In this document: positions 6,013 to 9,121 of the stretch, in pieces | How positions within the stretch are numbered: the first letter of the stretch is position 1 | How the letters are laid out: every line of letters begins with the position of its first letter | From: Fidelibacterota bacterium | GTDB taxonomy: Bacteria > Fidelibacterota > JAANXI01 | DNA length: 9,121 bases | Direction: 5' to 3' | NCBI GenBank assembly: GCA_018263365.1 | Contig: JAANXI010000067.1 | Coordinates: 1 to 9,121, forward strand | Program-made: the position numbers and the translations under genes | Notes under the pieces: model-generated | Told to the model about the DNA's origin: nothing | Databases searched by the model: none | Seen by the model: only the letters and a program-made list of their open reading frames with translations

Positions 6013-7344
6013 ATGCAAAGTCGCCGTTACTTAGTGAGAATTTCGGTTTTTATTACGTTATTTGTTGGCCTATTCTGCACGACTTCGCTTTACGCCAACC
6101 AAGTGCACGTAATAAAAGTGGAGGGTGTTATCAGTCCGGTCACGGCGGAATACATCAATTCCGAGTTGAAGGCAGCGCAAAACAATGGCGCAGAGGCATT
6201 GATAATCCAGCTGGATACCCCCGGCGGATTGATGACGGCGATGCGATCCATTGTCAAAACCGAGCTTGGCGCGGCAATTCCGGTGGTAATGTACGTCTCC
6301 CCCAGCGGAGCGCAATGCGCCTCAGCTGGCGTGTTTATCTCATACGCTGCTCACATCTTTGCCATGGCGCCGGGGACGAACGTCGGATCTGCGTCGCCCG
6401 TGACCATGGGCGGCGGGACGCCGGGCTCCGAACAGCCGGATACCACTCAATCCGAAACGATGATGAAAAAAATCACGAACGACGCCGTCGCGCAGATCAA
6501 ATCTCTGGCGAATCAGCGGGACCGGAACGCGGAATGGGCCGAAAAGGCTGTCCGCGAAGCCGTGAACATCACCGAATACGAAGCACTTGACCTGAACGTC
6601 ATCAACTATATTGCGCCATCTCTAGACAGTCTGCTCCACCAAATCCATGGTGATACAGTAGAGGCTGCTGAAGGCGAAACCACGCTGGATACCAAAGATG
6701 CCCAACCCGTCTACCGGGAAAAGAGTCTGCGCTTCAAAATTCTGGATACCATCAGCCATCCCAACGTAGCGTATATCCTGATGATGTTAGGCTTTTATGG
6801 GCTGTTTTTTGAACTCAGCAATCCCGGAGCGATTTTTCCAGGCGTCGTTGGCGCTGTCTGCCTGATTCTCGCTTTCTTCGCATTCCAGGTGCTGCCAATC
6901 AATTACGCGGGCGTCGCGCTAATTATCCTGGCCATAATTCTGTTCGTTGCCGAAACGCAGGTCCCGAGTTTCGGTTTACTTACCACAGGAGGAGTGATCT
7001 CTATGATTATTGGATCTATCATGCTGATCGACACCCCGGAACCGTTTTTCCGCGTCACCTGGAGCGTGATTATCCCGGTGGTGGTTGTCACAGCGCTCTT
7101 TTTCGTCTTTGCGCTCAGTTTTGCCCTCAAAGCACAGCAATCCAAACCCACCACCGGAGTTGAGGGCATCATTGGAGAGGTTGGGACGGCCGAAACACCT
7201 ATTCATCGGTCGGGCACGGTTGCCGTTCACGGCGAAACCTGGACTGCATACAGCGACGCACCGATTCCCTCCGGAACGCAGGTTCGGGTGATAAAGGTCG
7301 ATCAGATGAAAATCAAAGTTGAGCCTGTGAAATCGGAAAATTGA
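6013..7344 (+). CDS. Long-form NfeD: secreted ClpP-like Ser/Lys protease domain, membrane helices and OB-fold
   Basis: This is a 443-residue membrane protein of the long NfeD (NfeD1b) type, the stomatin operon partner. Residues 1-28 form a signal peptide (RR/R n-region, hydrophobic core, cleavage near SLYA). Residues 30-210 form a ClpP/crotonase-fold protease domain: GAQCASAG contains the predicted nucleophile Ser104, and Lys153 in KKITN is the predicted general base, by comparison with Pyrococcus PH1510 (Ser97/Lys138). About five hydrophobic segments follow (252-267, 273-292, 297-315, 322-338, 350-372), then a C-terminal OB-fold domain (about 380-443, VEGIIGEVGTA... VRVIKVDQMKIKV). The protease domain should face the periplasm and the OB-fold the cytoplasm. 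In archaea this protease cleaves the C-terminal region of its stomatin partner, whose gene follows 58 nt downstream here. A low-complexity loop at 133-148 precedes Lys153. The start ATG has AAGGGA upstream. Confidence 0.95.
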   Translation: MQSRRYLVRISVFITLFVGLFCTTSLYANQVHVIKVEGVISPVTAEYINSELKAAQNNGAEALIIQLDTPGGLMTAMRSIVKTELGAAIPVVMYVSPSGAQCASAGVFISYAAHIFAMAPGTNVGSASPVTMGGGTPGSEQPDTTQSETMMKKITNDAVAQIKSLANQRDRNAEWAEKAVREAVNITEYEALDLNVINYIAPSLDSLLHQIHGDTVEAAEGETTLDTKDAQPVYREKSLRFKILDTISHPNVAYILMMLGFYGLFFELSNPGAIFPGVVGAVCLILAFFAFQVLPINYAGVALIILAIILFVAETQVPSFGLLTTGGVISMIIGSIMLIDTPEPFFRVTWSVIIPVVVVTALFFVFALSFALKAQQSKPTTGVEGIIGEVGTAETPIHRSGTVAVHGETWTAYSDAPIPSGTQVRVIKVDQMKIKVEPVKSEN

Positions 7345-7402
7345 CCTGTGATTTCTATCATCGAGTACGATTATTCATTGAACCTAAAATAAAGGAGTTG
7401 CC

Positions 7403-8173
7403 ATGAATATTCTGATTCCTGTTCTTGTGGTCCTGATTGTGTTACTGGCTGCATCCATCCGCGTGCTGCGAGAGTACGAGCGTGGTGTCATCTTTCGGTT
7501 GGGCCGCGTTATAGCCTCCAAAGGGCCCGGGTTAATCTTCATCATCCCCGTCATCGATCGTATTGTGAAAATCAGTCTGCGAACTATCGTGATGGACGTA
7601 CCCCCACAAGATATCATCACCAAGGATAACGTTTCGGTCACGGTGAACGCAGTCATTTATTTCCGCGTCCTCGATCCTAATAAAGCGGTGATCGAGGTTG
7701 AAGAATATCTGTATGCGACTTCCCAGCTGGCGCAGACAACCCTGCGGAGTATCCTCGGTCAGCACGAACTGGATGAGCTCCTCTCCGAGCGGGATAAGAT
7801 CAACCAAAGTCTCCAGGAGATCATCGATCACCACACCGATCCCTGGGGAATCAAGATTAGTAACGTTGAGATTAAGCACGTAGATCTGCCCAAGGAGATG
7901 CAGCGGGCCATGGCACGGCAGGCGGAAGCCGAACGAGAGCGGCGCGCGAAAGTCATCAATGCCGAAGGGGAATACCAGGCAGCCAATCGTCTGGCAGAAG
8001 CGGCTACCGTCATTGGCGACCATCCGATGGCTATGCAACTCCGCTTTCTGCAGACGCTGACTGAAGTGGCGGCGGAAAACAACTCTACGACCGTCTTCCC
8101 TGTGCCAGTTGACCTCTTTGAGCCATTTATGAAGAAAATGGCCAGCGAGGATACTCCGAAAACCGGTGAGTAA
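7403..8173 (+). CDS. Stomatin/slipin-like SPFH membrane protein
   Basis: This 256-residue protein has an N-terminal membrane anchor (about 2-18), then REYERGVIFRLGRV and GPGLIFIIPVIDRI, hallmarks of slipins (bacterial and archaeal stomatins). The SPFH/band-7 domain spans roughly 22-180. A helical coiled-coil segment rich in Ala/Glu/Arg (about 170-205, ARQAEAERERRAKVINAEGE) supports oligomerisation. The C-terminal part contains TTVFPVPVDLF, the kind of short hydrophobic stretch cleaved by NfeD proteases in the archaeal pair. Slipins form large ring- or cage-like assemblies in membrane microdomains and are linked with membrane quality control. The ATG at 7403 has AAAGGAG 5 nt upstream, and the 58-nt gap to nfeD with no terminator indicates one operon. 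The family call is firm; the physiological role here is inference. Confidence 0.96.
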   Translation: MNILIPVLVVLIVLLAASIRVLREYERGVIFRLGRVIASKGPGLIFIIPVIDRIVKISLRTIVMDVPPQDIITKDNVSVTVNAVIYFRVLDPNKAVIEVEEYLYATSQLAQTTLRSILGQHELDELLSERDKINQSLQEIIDHHTDPWGIKISNVEIKHVDLPKEMQRAMARQAEAERERRAKVINAEGEYQAANRLAEAATVIGDHPMAMQLRFLQTLTEVAAENNSTTVFPVPVDLFEPFMKKMASEDTPKTGE

Positions 8174-8187
8174 TCCCATCGCTGGGA
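8174..8187. other. Small hairpin just after the stomatin stop codon
   Basis: TCCCA (8174-8178) and TGGGA (8183-8187) are perfect inverted arms around the loop TCGC, directly after the stop codon. No U-tract follows, so it is not a normal intrinsic terminator; it may stabilise the 3' end of the mRNA or be chance. A second small hairpin, TTCGG/CCGAA, lies at 8196-8210. Confidence 0.4.
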
Positions 8188-8208
8188 CGGTGAATTTCGG
8201 TTTATCCG

Positions 8209-8226
8209 AATAATTCCTAAATTATT
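8209..8226. promoter_or_regulatory. AT-rich palindrome upstream of the Ni-SOD gene, candidate operator
   Basis: AATAATTCCTAAATTATT has perfect 7-bp arms around a 4-bp centre, 44 bp before the Ni-SOD start codon. Its size and AT-rich symmetric form are reminiscent of Fur-family binding sites, and nickel or iron control of this gene would make sense, but it does not clearly match a known consensus. No convincing -35/-10 pair was found in this gap. Confidence 0.35.
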
Positions 8227-8270
8227 GGTGAAGCTAAAACACTGAAATTCACATATAGAGGAGTATCACT

Positions 8271-8777
8271 ATGATGAGGAAAACATTACCAGTTGCAATT
8301 GTTCTCGCATTCGGATTGTTTTTTGCCAAAGATGCTGTGGCGCATTGCCAGTTGCCGTGTGGTATTTACAATGATAACATGCGGATTATCAGCATTCAGG
8401 AGCATATCACGACTATAGAAAAGTCCATGCGGCTGATTGTCGAGTTGCAGAAAAACCCATCGGAAAATATGAACCAGATCGTCCGCTGGGTAAACAACAA
8501 GGAAAACCACGCCGATGAACTGACGGACATCCTGACGTACTATTTCATGGCGCAGCGCGTGAAAGTGCCGGCTGAAAAAAGCGGCGAAACCTACACAAAA
8601 TATCAGACGCAACTGGAACTCCTCCACGGGATGATGGTCTCGGCGATGAAGGCCAAACAGACGACTGACCACCAATATGTGGCACAGCTTCGGAGCCAGC
8701 TGGATACGTTTGCAAATGCCTACTTCTCCGAAGAAGAGATGATGCACCTCAAGAAAGAACATGGCATGGGCGAATAG
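8271..8777 (+). CDS. sodN: Nickel superoxide dismutase with a Sec signal peptide
   Basis: This enzyme dismutates superoxide to oxygen and hydrogen peroxide using nickel. The precursor is 168 residues. Residues 1-24 form a standard signal peptide (MMRK n-region, hydrophobic TLPVAIVLAFGLFF, c-region ending A-V-A), and His25 follows at once. The mature N-terminus would read HCQLPCGIY, which is the nickel hook: His1, Cys2 and Cys6 are the ligands and Tyr9 shields the active site in known Ni-SODs. The rest (RWVNNKENHADEL at about 72-84 of the precursor) is helical, consistent with the four-helix fold. Mature length is about 144, longer than the 117 of Streptomyces; the C-terminus is Met/His-rich (MMHLKKEHGMG). 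No SodX-like maturation peptidase is encoded in the window. GAGGAG lies 7 nt before the ATG; the second ATG (codon 2) is also possible. Periplasmic location is inferred. Confidence 0.92.
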   Translation: MMRKTLPVAIVLAFGLFFAKDAVAHCQLPCGIYNDNMRIISIQEHITTIEKSMRLIVELQKNPSENMNQIVRWVNNKENHADELTDILTYYFMAQRVKVPAEKSGETYTKYQTQLELLHGMMVSAMKAKQTTDHQYVAQLRSQLDTFANAYFSEEEMMHLKKEHGMGE

Positions 8778-9121
8778 AACAGTGTTCGTGTGTTAAAGTC
8801 TTCACGTTTTAGAGTTGAATAGCAGTGAAACGCCGGCGGAAAAGCCTTTAGCGCGACCTTCGACATCACGCAGGCGCAGGGTGTTTGGTTCACCGCCCGC
8901 AAAGGCGCAGGAAATCCTGGACAACATCACGGCGAAGTACCATCGCAGAAAACACAAATAGAGTCTCGAAACAAGAAAGAACAAATGCACCGCAGAGTGC
9001 GCAGATTAGATAGACCTAAATTGAGCGATTTTATATGGCGATCTGCACCAATCTGTTGAGCGCGAAGGCACCGCGGAAATCCTCGACAGCCCCTCCGGGT
9101 ATGCCTCCGGTTTCGCGAAAC
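8778..9121. repeat. Gene-free region with a patchwork of short degenerate repeats
   Basis: No credible gene occurs here; open frames are short and lack ribosome sites. Visible repeats are: 8-bp phased units AGTGTTCG, TGTGTTAA, AGTCTTCA (8781-8804), reverse relatives of the array at 5903-5934; GGCGCAGG at 8873-8880 and 8904-8911; GGAAATCCTGGACA (8910-8923) against GGAAATCCTCGACA (9075-9088); a 9-bp pair CACCGCAGA/GTGCGCAGA (8988-9005); CACCGC at 8891, 8988 and 9069; CCTCCGG at 9092 and 9104; and a perfect palindrome GTTTCGCGAAAC (9110-9121) at the window edge. No clear terminator for the Ni-SOD gene was seen. Confidence 0.65.

Noticed and set aside
7532..8179. 215-codon minus-strand open frame
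   Set aside because: It is antisense to the stomatin gene over nearly its whole length, with no plausible start context.
9110..9121. Perfect 12-bp palindrome GTTTCGCGAAAC at the very end as an attachment site or terminator
   Set aside because: The window stops there, so flanks cannot be judged; it is too short alone to support a specific function.

Overview
The window is a contig end from a bacterium, probably uncultured and probably Gram-negative. It has about 50% GC, strong Shine-Dalgarno sites, sigma70-like promoters and Sec-exported proteins. The taxon cannot be fixed from the sequence. The gene set (SUF operon with an embedded Rieske protein, a nickel superoxide dismutase, an NfeD/stomatin pair) would suit an environmental lineage, but that is only an impression. 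The first 26 bases are not biological: they are two copies of the Illumina adapter end, so the sequence truly begins at about base 27.

Bases 27-4929, minus strand, hold one iron-sulfur cluster assembly operon, read from high to low coordinates: an Rrf2/IscR-type regulator, sufC, sufB, sufD, a small Rieske ferredoxin, and the N-terminal part of sufS cut off at the contig end. SufB-SufC-SufD form the ATPase-driven scaffold, SufS supplies persulfide sulfur, and the regulator probably senses cluster status. A well-formed promoter (TTGAAA, 17 bp, TATATT) precedes the regulator gene. Between its -35 and -10 lies an imperfect palindrome that agrees with the core of the Escherichia coli IscR type 1 site at 11 of 13 positions, which points to autoregulation of the whole operon.

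Bases 4994-5253 are a divergent intergenic region with a second good promoter. It drives a YbeL-like (DUF1451) protein made of a long helical region followed by a C-terminal four-cysteine zinc ribbon. Downstream is a 237-base gap that contains a long perfect inverted repeat and a short array of 8-bp repeats.

Bases 6013-8173, plus strand, hold a classic two-gene membrane module: a long-form NfeD protein (secreted ClpP-like Ser/Lys protease domain, membrane helices, OB-fold) and its stomatin/SPFH partner. Bases 8271-8777 encode a nickel superoxide dismutase. Its metal-binding N-terminus (His-Cys-x3-Cys) lies directly after a predicted signal peptidase I site, so export itself could expose the nickel ligand.

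Bases 8778-9121 have no credible gene and hold a patchwork of short degenerate repeats. One of these is a reverse-complement relative of the 8-bp array upstream of nfeD. The common theme of the genes is Fe-S cluster supply, superoxide defence and envelope quality control, that is oxidative and envelope stress, but only the Suf genes and the NfeD/stomatin pair are clearly organised as operons.
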